DNA from: Epinephelus fuscoguttatus
Lineage: Eukaryota > Chordata > Actinopteri > Perciformes > Serranidae
Direction of reading: 5' to 3'
Assembly: GCF_011397635.1 (NCBI RefSeq)
Contig: NC_064762.1
Coordinates: 18,799,979 to 18,863,978 of the forward strand
DNA: 64,000 nucleotides
Both the position numbers and the translations under genes were made by a program. The notes beneath the pieces were generated by a model, which was not told the DNA's origin, ran no database searches, and worked only from the letters and a program-made list of their open reading frames with translations. Of this stretch, positions 1 through 11,909 are shown piece after piece (positions within the stretch are counted from its first letter, which is position 1; each line of letters starts with the position of its first letter).

Positions 1-429
1 AAGAACAAACAAAGCAGTGCCCTGATCTTAGGGACATAACATGAAAACCTTTAGAATACTGTAACCAAAAATTACCTTAGAGAAGTTTCTAAAATTTCAT
101 TTTCTGGACAGTGTTAGACAAATATTGATAATATTTCAAGACTGTGATGTTGTCCATTGGTGAGGACCACAAGGGAACTACATTATTAAAAAACTCCCAA
201 CTGAACACACATCTAATGCAACTTCACCACAGACTACAGCCTGTCAATCAGTCAGTACCACCGGCATCAACATATTAACACCGTGATCTTTGCAATAGTT
301 TGTAATTGTTGCATAATTGTTACATTGGACTGCATTATTCTTTCCATACAATCTGAGCAGACGGATTATTTTTATGTCCAGTCTGACAACTGTTTCCGAT
401 GAGGGAACTTAAAAAACTACAATAGTGTT

Positions 430-960
430 TGGTACAGAAGACCAGACAAGACCCCAGGTGCAGACTGTGCAAAGATGCTCCTGAGACAGTTCAGCACATA
501 ACAGCAGGATGTTAGATGCAGGCAGGAAGCGCGTACATGGAAAGCCATAAGTGGCTGGCATAGTGTACAGGAACATCTGCACTGAGTATGGGCTGGAAGT
601 CCCAAGGTCAGAATGGAAGACACCCCCTAAGGTGGTGGAGAATGATCAAGCTAAGATACTGTGGGACTTCCAGATCCAGATTGGCAAACTGGTGACAGCT
701 AACCAACCGCAAATCGTGTTGATCAACAAACAACAGAACGAGGCAGTGGGGATAGATGTAGCAATTCTGAGCGAGAGCAACATCAGGAAGAAAGAACATG
801 AGAAGCTTGAAAAATACCAAGGACTGAAAGAGGAGCTAGAAAAGATCTGGGGAGTTAAGGCAACAGTGATCCCTGTGGTAATGGGAGCACTGGGGGCTGT
901 GGCCCCAAACTGGGAGAGTGGCTCTAGCAGATTCTAAGTACAACATCTGAGACTCCCAGG
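430..960 (+). mobile_element. 3' fragment of a LINE with restriction-like endonuclease (R2/R4 type)
   Basis: A broken C-terminal part of a LINE polyprotein. A CCHC-type finger (C-x2-C...H-x4-C around CRLCKDAPETVQHITAGC) is read at about 450-515. A frame change follows, then an open stretch at 551-937 with VVENDQAKILWDF, PQIVLINKQQ and EKLEKYQGLKEELEKIW, ending VIPVVMGALGAV. A CCHC finger followed by a PD-(D/E)xK-like nuclease is the C-terminal layout of R2/R4-type LINEs; this text is very common in fish genomes. Stops and at least one frameshift between the finger and the nuclease show it is dead. No RT domain lies upstream, so the copy is 5' truncated. The exact family (Rex6/Dong-like or another) is not certain. 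Confidence 0.75.
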
Positions 961-1479
961 CCTCTGGTAGAGGAGTTTGAGGAAGACACCCAACCACCCC
1001 CATGGGTTTTCTTTTTTTTTTTTTTTTGCATGTTAAGTAAATAAAAAGTGTTCTTATAATGCTACAAGCAAACTATCACGCCCCACACTGCATGCGTTTA
1101 GTCTCTTTTTTGTATTTTAAAAAAGGTTTGGTTGTTGTTTGAATATATTTTTATATTCATTATTTCACATATCCTTGTGAACATAGAGACAAAAGTTTGA
1201 GAGAGCATAATGGAAGATCAGAGAATAAGGAACAAGAAAGAGATAGACAGACAATGCCAGGGGTTACAAACAACTTGTGATACAGATAAATAAAAGATAT
1301 GCAATAAAATTATACCAAAAATAAATTAACATAGAATCTTAAACTTGAGGTGTATAAAGTCTTGGTGTAGGATTCTGCTGCCTTTTTAAAGGTACAAAAA
1401 GAGGGTGTGATTTTTAATACCTTACTTTTATGGATATAAAACTTGGCCAGCAGTATTTTTTGTTGTTGTTGTTTTCTCC

Positions 1480-1609
1480 TGACCGCGTCAGTTGCGGAAG
1501 ATGACGTGTTATTTGTGAGCCGCGTTTTGTTGTGTTTATGAACACCGGGCGCTGCAGTCGTGGAGTGCATCACGGTGATCCTTGTAAAGCTCATCAGTCG
1601 GTGAATAAG
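1480..1609 (+). other. serac1: Possible non-coding first exon of serac1
   Basis: GC-richer stretch ending in a good donor (GAATAAG|GTAATG) at 1609/1610, about 0.7 kb upstream of the exon with the start codon. The following intron is rich in TTAGCTAACGTTAGC-like words, common in teleost promoter and intron-1 sequence. This is inferred from splice signals only; the transcription start cannot be placed. Confidence 0.35.
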
Positions 1610-2304
1610 GTAATGTCAGTGTTTAACACTTAAATTAAACCAGCACGGAAAAGGTACTGTAATCGGTCAGTTAGGTAGCTAACAGTCAGTAACTTAAACT
1701 GTCGGACAGCTCTAAGAGTAAAACGTTAGCTAAAAGCTAAACCTGGAGCAAGTTAGTGTTAGCTAACGGTTAAGTTAGCTTGACCCGTTGTTACAGTTTA
1801 ACTTGTGTTTATGCTAACGTTAGCGTTATCAATGTCAGCTTGCTTTAGTGTAACATTAATCTGAATGATGGGTTAGACTGACTGACAGGAGAGGTGACAG
1901 CCGCAGCTGCCTTCCTTATCCCAAGTTAGCTAACGTTAGCTTGCGTTAGAGGACTTATGAATGATTTAATGGCTTTACTAACTTAACGTTACATTAGTTA
2001 TTTGATTAGATTTGGCGTTAATTATTGACACACGTTGGTTTATTGTTGATAATGTCAGCTGTTTAGTTAGTGGAGCCTTGATGCTGGATCGCTAACTTAA
2101 CACAGCAATTTTGCTTCAGGTAAACCGTTTGTTTTCTACGTGCTTTAAATTAACCTAGCTTAAGCAAAAGTGTCATTGTCCACACGTCTGACTCTATGAT
2201 GTAAGTTTCTAGTATGAGGTAGACCCGGGGTGGAATAGGTGATTAGTCCTTTGTGGTGGTTTGATTAACTTATCCTCACACTGGGGGTGACCTGCAGGCG
2301 GAGG

Positions 2305-5300
2305 ATGTCTGGTGCAGCCCTACGTTTGATCCGCTGTCGGAGACTGAGCACAACTGGGCCACCTGGAGTGAGGAAAGTGCTTCAGTGGAAAGATTTAAGT
2401 AAGTTATTAAGCAGACCTAATTGGCTTATGTGTACACAACTTTTGTCAGCAATCTCACAAGTACTCTGGCTTCAACCTTGATGCTTTTGTGAGTACAGCT
2501 TCCAACCCTGACCTAATATAGATTTATTCTTTATTTAGGGAAGTTTGCTAAAGTAACTGGTGCAGTTGTCTCTGGGTAAGTTACAGTATCTACATACAGA
2601 TTTTAATCCTTGACTTCAATGAAAATCTTGTGTAAAAACAACTATCTATGTGTCACACCTTATCCATTGCCTATCTACAGGGGCTGTCTTTTTATCACAT
2701 ATGAAGTGGTGGCGTTGAACAAGGCTGTGACCATTGACACTAGTGCAATTCTTCAGGAGAAGTACAAGTCTTACGTCTATCTGAGAGCCACTCCCTCAGA
2801 TGAAAAGGAAAACCTTACTGCAGGTACTGAAAGTCATTAGCCTGGACCTTATGTCTAAACTGGAAACTCATCATGTGTCCATTTAAAGGAACAGTGTCTG
2901 CTCCACGCAGCTTGGTCTTAGCAAAGTGCTGGAAACATCAAGTCCAGACTGGTAGAAAAGATTTCAGCACAATTACATCTAAGCAGTGTTTCACCTTCAC
3001 AAAGGAACAGCTTGTAAAATTTAGGGGAATTTAGTGGCATCTAGCAGTGAGGATTGCAGATTGCAACCAGCTGAAACTTCTCCAAGTTTGAATTCCCTCA
3101 GTGTTCAGGTTAGCCGTATTATCCGCAGAAGTCTCCTCCTCTCTAAACAAACAGAGAAGGTGAGTAAAACCGGTAAAAACACTGAATAAAGCAGATTCAC
3201 CTTACAAATCAGTGTTTCTCCCATGCTGTTTGGCATGTCACAGACAGGCCCTTAGACCAGCACCTGCTAATGTGCGCTCACCTACTTTCTCTGATAACCT
3301 AAAGTGTGCTCACCCTATTTCTAATTCAGATGTACAGGAGGTTTTAACAGGGAGCTGAATTATCCACAGAGGTCTCTTCCTCTCCAAAACAAATGGGCCC
3401 GATAATTCAGGCTGGTTAAAACACTGAATGAAGCAGTTTCATGTTAAAAAAAACTGTCTTTCCCATGCTCTTGTCACGGAGAGGCTGTGAACTACGGTGG
3501 CTGATGCAAAAATGTGAATGGCCCTATCTAGAACTTGTGTTTGGTTTTTCCTTTCTGGGCTATTGTAGAAATATCATGGTGCAACATGACAGTCTACATG
3601 GACAAGCACCAGCTCCCTATGTAGATATAATTGGCTTATTCTAAGATAATAAAAACAGAACAATTCCTATTTTCAGGTTATTCTACACTTAATAAAACAT
3701 ACTTACTATTTTATATTGTATTTCTGCCAATATATCCCCTTAAATCCTACACACCGAACCTTTATAACACCTTACAAAACTGAAAAAATTAGAGACCATT
3801 TAGAGATTTCATTTTAGTTTACATGTTTTGTTTTTGGACTTCCCAGACGAACTAAACAATATCTGGAATGTGCTGAATGGCTTTATTTCTTGTATGAGCA
3901 CAAAGTCCCACTGAGTTTGACATGACCAGGTGCCCAGTGACGTCTGCCATCATTACTTCCTGTCTTTCCTTCCCTACCTTCTCTACTGTCTTTCCTGCCT
4001 GAACATCTGGGTCAGTCTGTTGACTGATCTCACTTCCATTGGTCAAGGTTCTCTTATTTTATGGAAACAATCACCTACCAACCTCCACCTAGATACCAAA
4101 TAGCAACTAGTACTAAGGGGTTTCACTATTTTTTTTTTTTTTTTTAAAAACTGAAATTAAAATCAGATTTTCTAGGTCATTGTACTAACTTCTAAACTGT
4201 GTCTAGGGCTCACATATAAAGCAAGGAAGGAACTTCATAAAGCTGCAAGACGGTTTCTGGAAATATCATCCAGGGTTTTGCTGCAATCACTAGACGGTGA
4301 GAAACTAAAAGTTGTCATTATACTGAAACTCATGTTTTTAAGTGAGTGCTAATAGAGGCACACATATTTTTTTTCTCATAAAACTACAGCTGTCCACTCA
4401 TTTCTATGTGTCATGTGCACATTAAGGCTAAAGGAAACACCTGCCTTCTACATGCACATCCTGTTTTGAATGTGTCAGTTTGTGCATATTGTTATGTTAA
4501 CTTTGTTTTTATTACTAATGACTTTGTATTGTAAATGCAGTATTGTCTACAATTATGGAAATATGTGATAGCTTTAAAATTAAATTATACTGCAGTAAGA
4601 CATCTAATGAAATTACTTTTGACTTTTTAAAAATGAATAGCTGCCAAGTTGATGACACAAGGTTTGAAACCACAAGGTTTGTAACTTCCTAGCTGCTGTA
4701 AAAATATGAGAGTGGTCCTGTAGATACTGGTAGTTAGTCACTGTAGAGACAGTTAACACTCAATTTCACTGTGCCTTTAGGAATATTTATAGCACCCTTT
4801 ATCCACGTTGTTTTGTAAATCTTCAGCCAGTCAGTGCGCTCTGTATTTGTATGTCTCAGAGCACTTCAGCCATGTTGATGCAGACCCACATGAAGTGGCA
4901 TTATGGGTCTTACTGAAAAGGACAATGTCAGCCAATAAAGCCATCAGACTACAGGCTGTTCAGGAGCTTGCAGAAAATCGCCACTGGCAAGGTAAAATAC
5001 ATCAAAAATTGTCACATATCACTTCAGGTTTACAGTGTATACTGTACAACAGCTGAAGTGGGATAAGTTCACACTTTTTGTCAATAATGCAGACTACCAG
5101 TACCAGACAGCAGCCCAGGTTATAGACCAGCGAACAGCAGTGGGCTTGGCCCGGACTCCTCAGGTAGACATTCGATTCTTCCTGCGCTCACCTGCACTGC
5201 CTGACCTGGAAGATGTGAGTATCTCCTCAGTATGTCTATTACTTGCAAACCACGCTCATCCACAGGTTTTGCTTCAATACTAAACCATGATGGGCTCGAG

Positions 5301-5822
5301 GGGGTGCTCAATTATGGCAGAAAATCAAAATCATGATTATTTTAGTTAATGTTAAGATCACAATTATTAACACTGTTACTTACTGACCTTAGAAACATTA
5401 TGCGTTTATTTAAATTTAAAAGAAAAAACTCATCTTTTCTTGAACTTTAAATATTATTCAACTGAAAAACAAATAAAATGGAGAGGGAAAGACCCTGCAT
5501 CTTTGGCAGAGGAGAATTGTACTCCAATCTATCTGAACAACATGCATGAGAATTAATTAGAATATAACATGTTTAAATATATCCCTGATATGGGGCGTTG
5601 GTGGCTTAGTGGTAGAGCAGGCGCCCCATGTACAAGGCTGTTGCCGCAGCAGCCCGGGTTCGACTCCAGCCTGTGACTTTGCTGCATGTCACTCCCTCTC
5701 TCTCTCCCCCCCTTCACACTCATCTGTCCTATCAATTAAAGGCCCCAAAAATATCTTAAAATCTCTCTCTCTCGCTATACATATACATATATATATATAT
5801 ATATAGACTATATATATATATC

Positions 5823-5864
<42 letters not shown>

Positions 5865-8337
5865 GATTAACTTGCTCAATTTGTCACCAGTTGTGTTTCA
5901 GAAATAAAGTCACTGAGAAAGTCTGAAAAGTCGCTAAATCAAGCAAGAAAGTCACCAAGTTGGCGACACAGCGCACTGCAGTAAAGGGAAGGGGTGTGCT
6001 GGATTTATAACATGACAAAATTAGAGCATCATTGCAAAATGGAATGTGACCCAATGATCGTTTTTTTCTTTACTGTCTTGTTTTCATAAGCCAAAATTGT
6101 GATTGAAAATAATATTCAAGTAATCGCCCAGCCCTAATAGGCTTTACATTTTTGACTGTCCCCTATTATTTTTTTGTGTGTTTCTTCAGAAATCAGATTG
6201 GTCATATTGTGTCTCTTGTTGGAATCAGCTATCACATGTGTAGCTGTCAATCTGCAAGGGATACAAGCTATTCATCACTATTCATCTTTAACCTTAGCTT
6301 TACATAACACAGGTATATAAGATGATGTCTAATATGTGTTAACTTCATCACAGGGTTTGTCAGCAGAGGACGGACTGCGGCAGCTGCTGGCATCTCTGCC
6401 TCAGTCTGAGGTGGACAAATGTGTTCAGTACTTCACTTCACTGGCCCTCAGAGAGAGCACCCAGTCTTTGGCAGCACAACGGGTAATTGAGATGGAAAGC
6501 TGGACTCAAGTTGGACATGCACTTCTACATACAGTCTTTTGGAAAGTGACTACCTAGAACTCAAACCAACAGGAGAACAACTCTTTGTTCAAAAAGGTTG
6601 AAAATAAAAATCTTAAAATCCGTACTGAAACATACGCTCTCCTATGTTGCAGGGTGGTCTGTGGTGTTTTGGAGGTAACGGGCTGCCTTACGCTCAGAGC
6701 CTCACCTCTGTTCCCTCTGAGAAGGTGGAATCCTTCTGCCTACAAGCACTGGTACAGCACTCCAAGGTAATGCCATCACTCATCTAAACATGATCTAGTC
6801 AACTTCCCCTGGGAAGTTGTCTGATTCCTTTTATTGTATACACTGCACACTGTTCCTTGAATTGTTTTGTTTTCTAAACAACTATTTCAGTGGACTAACG
6901 GCTGAGGAGGCTGTGGATGATTTTAATTGCTAGGAGAGGTGTATGTATATATTCTGAACTTACTGAAACACATCATGTCTGCAGGTCCAGAGCCACTGTG
7001 ACCACATAGTTGCCAATGGGGGTCTGCAGCTCCTCCAGAGGGTTTATCAGCTTCGTAGAGACTCCCTGAAGATTCAGAGGAACATTGTTCGTATCATAGG
7101 AAATTTGGCGCTCAATGAGAGTGTTCACCAGGCCATTTCACAGTCTGGTAAGTCTGCAACTGATTATTCCAAAGAGAGTTCTGGTTATGTGTAATCTTGA
7201 CTAGATGAAGTGAGGATGTGTAAATAGGTAGAAATCTACAGATTACTTGTTCACCATAACAAAGACAGTTTTAATGTTGTCAGCTAATCAACTGTTGATC
7301 ACTCAAACATGCTTAACAGAAATTATACTTGTTCACACTTGTTTGTTTTCTGATTTTAATACTCTCTGTCCCAACTGTATTAAGTGAAAAATTAACAACA
7401 GATTATATTCAATCCAGTCGTCTTTTATTCTCCTTTTCGTCCTTACCATTTTCAGGCTGGATTTCTGTCCTTGCTGAGATGATGCAGTCTCCTCATGTCA
7501 TGCAGGCGTCTCATGCAGCCCGCGCTTTGGCCAACCTGGATAGGGAGACAGTGAAAGAGAAATACCAAGATGGAGTTTACATACTCCACCCACAAACACG
7601 TGGCAAGTAGGAAAATGATTGATTATATTGTTACATATTTTTTATGATACATTAGTTTCATTTTTTACTTTCTGTGTAAGCCAACACTCATCTTTGACAA
7701 TCTGTTCCAGCCAGCCAATCAAAGCAGATGTGCTTTTCATCCATGGCATTCTTGGGGCAGCTTTTAAGACGTGGAGGCAGAAGGACCGCAACATGTTAGA
7801 AGAGGAGAAGGAGGAAGAAAGCAGGGATGACTACACAGAGTGTTGGCCAAAGGTGAAAAATCAACCTTATTACTGTAAGCATTGTGGGTCCCCATAAAGT
7901 GTCTTTCCATGTTTTTCCTCCTACAATTAAATTAAATATTTGGAACAACTACGGATTGGTCATTCTGGCTAAAGGGGAGACTCAACAGTGTTTGGATTCT
8001 CCAGTGAAATGTGAGGTCTCACAAAGATAAATATAATCAATCTTGTAGAGATTAATTGTCTCTCACTATTGTTCTTCCGTGTTATTGTGTTCTCTTGTGT
8101 TAACAGTCATGGTTGGCTGCTGACTGTCCAAATCTAAGAGTACTGTCAGTGGAGTATGACAGTCACCTCAGTGACTGGATGGCCAAGTGTCCCGTAGAGA
8201 ATCAGAGGTGAGCAATCTGTTATTGTCTCATGTCTCCACTGGTGTTTGATTTTAGGGTTGTGCAAGAATAGGAAAATTATGTTTTCTCTAATTTAATTCT
8301 CGAAAATAATTTTCTTAAAATGACAGTTCATTCCAAA

Positions 8338-8379
<42 letters not shown>

Positions 8380-11185
8380 AAACATATTTTCCTCTTACCT
8401 GCAGGGCTATTTATCAATCTAGATTATTTTGGCGTAAGTTGCTGAGTGTTAAAAATATCAGCTATAGAGATGTCTGCCTTTTCTTGAATACAATGGACCT
8501 AGAGGGCACTCAGTTTGTGGTGGTCAAAGTGCCAAAAAAAATTGTTTGAAAAACTCAACAGCATTGTGTCTTTCCAGAAGTCATCACTCATTTACTCAAG
8601 ATAATCTACAGATCTTGTTGTTGACAGTTTCACGTAGAAACTATTTTTTTTCCTACCTACTACCTAACTACATCCACTATCCATATTACTGCCTGCATCT
8701 ACTCACGGTGAGAGGCTCGAGCTTGTGACCGTACGCAGTGTAAACATCAGTGGCAGATGAACTGCACCGTTAGCTGGCTCACTGGTATTAAGTGAGCTTG
8801 CAGTAGATACATGCTTCTTTCTGCACAGTTATATTGGCAGGGGTGTAGTTCAATGAAGAGAAAATTGTTCCTACATGGAACTGCTCACAATTAGTTCAGT
8901 GGATAACCTTGGTGCGAGGGGGTAGTTATACGCACATCGAAAAAGGTGCAAGGCCAGCACAAAACATGAATGAAAAAGAGGTAGAGGCTGCACACTTACT
9001 CCATGCCACAAACTTTAATGAACAACGTTTCGATCCTAGAGGGATCTTTTTCAGGTCTGAATGTTGGAAAATGAAAACCACACCTCTGTTTATAACGTTG
9101 TGTGCAACAGGTGTGATTAATCATCCCAATATCAAAAAAAAAAATCAAATGATTAAGCTCACAGATCCTGAACACCAAAAATAGTATTCACAATCATGTC
9201 CCAGTAGTCTACTGGGACATGTAAACCGACGAAACCATATAGAACAATATCGGAATATATAATAAGAAATAAGAAGAATATGTTAATTCAACACTCAAGT
9301 AGGCCTAATGGATTTAAAGAAAGTGTTTGATCTCATATTCTTGATTCAAACCACTAGGGGAAAGAGTCTGGAGGGTGAAGATATAAAAACTCTCTCTTTT
9401 CAATAGGAGGGTGTTCAGATCACCTCCTCTTCTTGGGGGTTTTATGTGTTCGAAAGAAGAGGAGGTGCTTAATCATTTGATTTTTTTTCCCCATTGATGA
9501 GGTCTATTTAAATACACAAGATGAGGTTTTGCTGCTAAGATGTATTTCGGATGATTTGTTTAACTGTGACGATTTGCTAACTTTAATGTTATTCTGTGAA
9601 AGAGACTAATCAGCCCACGCTGATTAATTGAATATAATCCACTTAAAATGATTGCTGCTCATGATTCAATGTTTTTTTGAATTGTAGGTCCCCCCTTTTT
9701 TCTGATGGAATTTTATAATATATATATATTCTTAGAGTGTTTTTGATGTATTTGTACTGAATTGTTACCCTGGATTGAATTTGATGTTTACTTTTTCTGG
9801 TCGATGTTTTTTAAAAAATAACCCCAGATGATATTGGGATGATTAATCACACCTGTTGCACACAACGTTATAAATAGAGGTGTGGTTTTCATTTTCCAAC
9901 ATTCAGACCTGACGAAGATCCCTCTAGGATCGAAACGTTGTTCATTAAAGTTTGTGGCATGGAGTAAGTGTGCAGGCTCTACCTCTTTTTCATTCAGTGG
10001 ATAACCTTGACAGTTACAATACTAATAATCTATTTTGCACAACTCGTCCAACATTATCACTACTTAATGCTAATCAAGCTACAGTTCTTAGTGAAATTCA
10101 ATGTTTAATCCTCCCAAATGATTCAGTATCTGCTATGCACAGTTCCAACAGACTTTCAATGAGTGACTGTTATTATTTCTTGCTTTGCTTTGGCCTCTTC
10201 AGGAAGTCCTTGGCCTACAGAAGTCAAGAGCTGCTAAAGAAGTTAAAGCTGGCAGGAGTCGGAGAGAGGCCTGTGGTCTGGGTAGCCCACAGTATGGGAG
10301 GTATTTTCTCAAAACTTTCCTTCCACTTTTCCATGTCAGATTTTTACTCGAATCCCTTTGACGCAACATTAAAAACAGATGGCTTGGTGTTTTACACCTG
10401 TATGTGACTGTATTTGATTTAAAAGTTGTGCTTACTGTGTGTCTGTATCCTCTTGTGTTTGATTTTTGCATCAGGATTGCTTGTGAAGAAAATGCTGCTG
10501 GATGCCTCAGAGGACCCAGATATGCATGGACTGTTAAATAACACCAAGGGCATTATGTTCTACAGTGTTCCTCACCATGGCACCTTTATGGCAGAGTACT
10601 CAGTCAATGTCAGATATCTCCTCTTTCCGTCAATAGAAGTCAGAGAACTTTGTAAAGGTAAGTGAATAAAATAAATTTTGAGCTCCAAGACTGTTTATGT
10701 TTCAAAGATATTGTTCAATATTTAATGTGATTGGTTGTCCATGTGTTCTTAAGACTCCCCAGCACTGCGCAACCTGAATGAGAACTTCCTGAACATGGCC
10801 AAAGAAAAGGAATTCAAGGTGCTGAGCTTTGCAGAGAAGCTGCCAACAAACATTGGTCCCATGATCAAGATACTGGTGGTACCAACGCAGTCAGCAAGTA
10901 TGTAACGCAAATGCACTAACAGGACATGTGTATCTGTGATGTATAGCTTAAATATGGATTCATGAGCAAAACAAACACATATCTTGAAAGTGATATGTCT
11001 TGTTGTTCTTTGACCTCTTACCTTGAGCCTGCTCTGGTTTGGTTTCAGATCTTGGCATTGGGGAGCTCATCGAGGTGGATGTAGATCATCTCAACATCTG
11101 CAAGCCAGAGAAGAAGGAATCATTTCTGTACAAGCGCAGCCTCCAGTTCATCGTGGAAGCTCTGCAGAGCTACATCAGCCACTGA
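2305..11185 (+). CDS. serac1: SERAC1, serine active site-containing protein 1 (16 coding exons)
   Basis: Coding exons read: 2305-2398, 2539-2575, 2681-2823, 4207-4296, 4860-4991, 5093-5214, 6354-6482, 6653-6766, 6985-7147, 7456-7606, 7711-7852, 8107-8207, 10203-10300, 10475-10657, 10754-10897, 11049-11185. Together they make 1980 nt, an open frame of 659 aa (human about 654), all with GT-AG introns. The N-terminus has a short hydrophobic stretch ([13 protein letters not shown]) after a basic leader. The middle part resembles ARM-like helices ([28 protein letters not shown]). The alpha/beta-hydrolase domain starts at [17 protein letters not shown]. The nucleophile elbow AHSMGG puts the catalytic Ser near residue 503, and FYSVPHHG carries a conserved His pair. 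In the family the protein acts at mitochondria-ER contacts in phosphatidylglycerol remodelling and cholesterol trafficking. The start was chosen because [13 protein letters not shown] aligns with the human N-terminus. Confidence 0.96.
3010..3775. repeat. Interspersed repeat in serac1 intron, with internal duplication
   Basis: The left part reads TTTAGGGGAATTTAGTGGCATC, and the right end read on the minus strand gives GGTTCGGTGTGTAGGATTTAAGGGG. These are loosely inverted ends of a kind seen often in teleost introns. Inside, a block (TATCCRCAGARGTCTC ... AACACTGAATRAAGCAG ... TCCCATGCT) occurs twice, about 240 bp apart (3117 and 3358). No coding capacity. Probably a non-autonomous DNA transposon; the boundaries are approximate. 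Confidence 0.5.
5592..5765 (+). mobile_element. tRNA-derived SINE
   Basis: Internal RNA polymerase III promoter boxes are visible: A box TGGCTTAGTGGTAGAGC at 5602-5618 and B box GGTTCGACTCC at 5658-5668, spaced as in a tRNA. A tRNA-unrelated body (CTGCATGTCACTCCC, pyrimidine run, CAATTAAAGGCCCCAAAA) follows and ends in an A-rich/CT tail. The element lies in the sense direction of serac1. It is a common teleost SINE; the family name is not assigned. Confidence 0.85.
5777..5867. repeat. (TA)n microsatellite with foldback interruptions
   Basis: Runs of TA broken by TAGACTATA at 5804 and ending TATAGTCTGA, so the tract can fold on itself. It directly follows the SINE tail, a usual birthplace for microsatellites. 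Confidence 0.9.
8334..8374. repeat. A-run plus (TA)n microsatellite
   Basis: About ten A followed by about fourteen TA units in a serac1 intron. Confidence 0.9.
8895..10009. mobile_element. 1.1-kb foldback element with long inverted ends (Penelope-like candidate)
   Basis: The direct repeat TTCAGTGGATAACCTTG occurs at 8895-8911 and 9993-10009 and looks like a 17-bp target-site duplication. Inside it, about 165 bp at 8968-9132 returns in inverted form at 9833-9998 (for example GGCATGGAGTAAGTGTGCAG on the right). Each arm carries CTGANGAAGATCC-CTCTA-GGATCGAAACG, which resembles a hammerhead-ribozyme core. A second inverted pair (CACCTCCTCTTCTT at 9421-9434 with its complement at 9454-9467) lies in the middle. 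No protein is encoded. A long target duplication plus hammerhead-like repeat arms fits a non-autonomous Penelope-like element better than a cut-and-paste transposon; that class call is inference. It sits in the serac1 intron between the WMAKCPVEN and KSLAYRSQ exons. Confidence 0.6.
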
Positions 11186-11848
11186 CTGAAACACATGAAC
11201 AGAAACACACTGATAAAACCTACTTTTTACTTGAAAGGGGGATAGCACTGATAACCCCCACCCCCAAAACCAAATGGAAACATAACTGCCTCTCCTCATT
11301 GCACATTAACATAAACATCCACTTATGTGATCATAGTATAGTTAGGAAAACAAATATATTTTACACACTGATTTCTGTGAAAAATTGTCAGTTGTGAGGA
11401 AAAGAACATTGCTTACTTTGTTCTCCTAGCCATCCTCTTGGATTGGTCTCTCTCATGAGTGAGTTGAGATTTTAATTATTTTAGATTTTACTATCTGACA
11501 CTTTTTTCCATTTCAAGTTTGACTTAGCAGTTTAACATAGGGCATATAATGCTCAGACATGATTTACTTAAAGATGCACTGATATGTCTTTGCCACTCCT
11601 GCTCCTCAGTATTTTTGACCAGAGTTGTTTAAGATTTTATTTTTTAAATTAATGTATTTTACTCTAACCCAGTACGACAACCATATCGTCTGCCAAAACA
11701 GATTCCTTCCTGAACTTAAACCCAAGTGGACCTGTATTAATATTAGTTCAGGTTGCTATATTTATTTATTTGTAGGGGACTAATCGAGCAATTGGTTTTG
11801 AATCTCCATGTGTTTGTAGTCCGAACTGCCACTACAACACTGACAATG

Positions 11849-11854
11849 AATAAA
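11849..11854 (+). promoter_or_regulatory. serac1: Polyadenylation signal of serac1
   Basis: AATAAA lies 664 nt after the serac1 stop and is followed by a GT-rich stretch (GGTGGAGTGAGTC, TTGTCTGTG). It is the first canonical signal downstream of the stop. Confidence 0.6.
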
Positions 11855-11909
11855 TGTATGAAGGTGGAGTGAGTCAAACTTGTCTGTGCTCTGCATCATT
11901 TTCATCTCA

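Larger units (their letters stand above)
5290..6140. mobile_element. hAT-like non-autonomous element hosting a SINE, in serac1 intron
   Basis: The right end read on the minus strand gives TAGGGCTGGGCGATTACTTG followed by TTGAATATTATTTTCAATCAC, the typical terminal text of fish hAT-type short elements. The left side (5300-5350) has the related AATCAAAATCATGATTATTTTAG. A tRNA-type SINE and an AT microsatellite sit in its middle. No transposase reading frame remains. Confidence 0.45.

Noticed and set aside
7595-7612. A GC-AG intron donor (GTG|GCAAGT) for serac1 exon ending HPQTRG
   Set aside because: That donor gives the wrong phase for the next exon. The ordinary donor GGCAA|GTAGGA at 7606/7607 joins in frame to give TRGNQPIKADV, which fits the family.
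8909-9184. Open frames on both strands at 8.9-9.2 kb
   Set aside because: They fall in the inverted arm of the foldback element, and the mirror frame recurs near 9.95 kb. No protein similarity is seen.
11023-11397. Plus-strand 124-codon frame over the last serac1 exon
   Set aside because: It is in another frame than the conserved C-terminus ([18 protein letters not shown]) and is a shadow.
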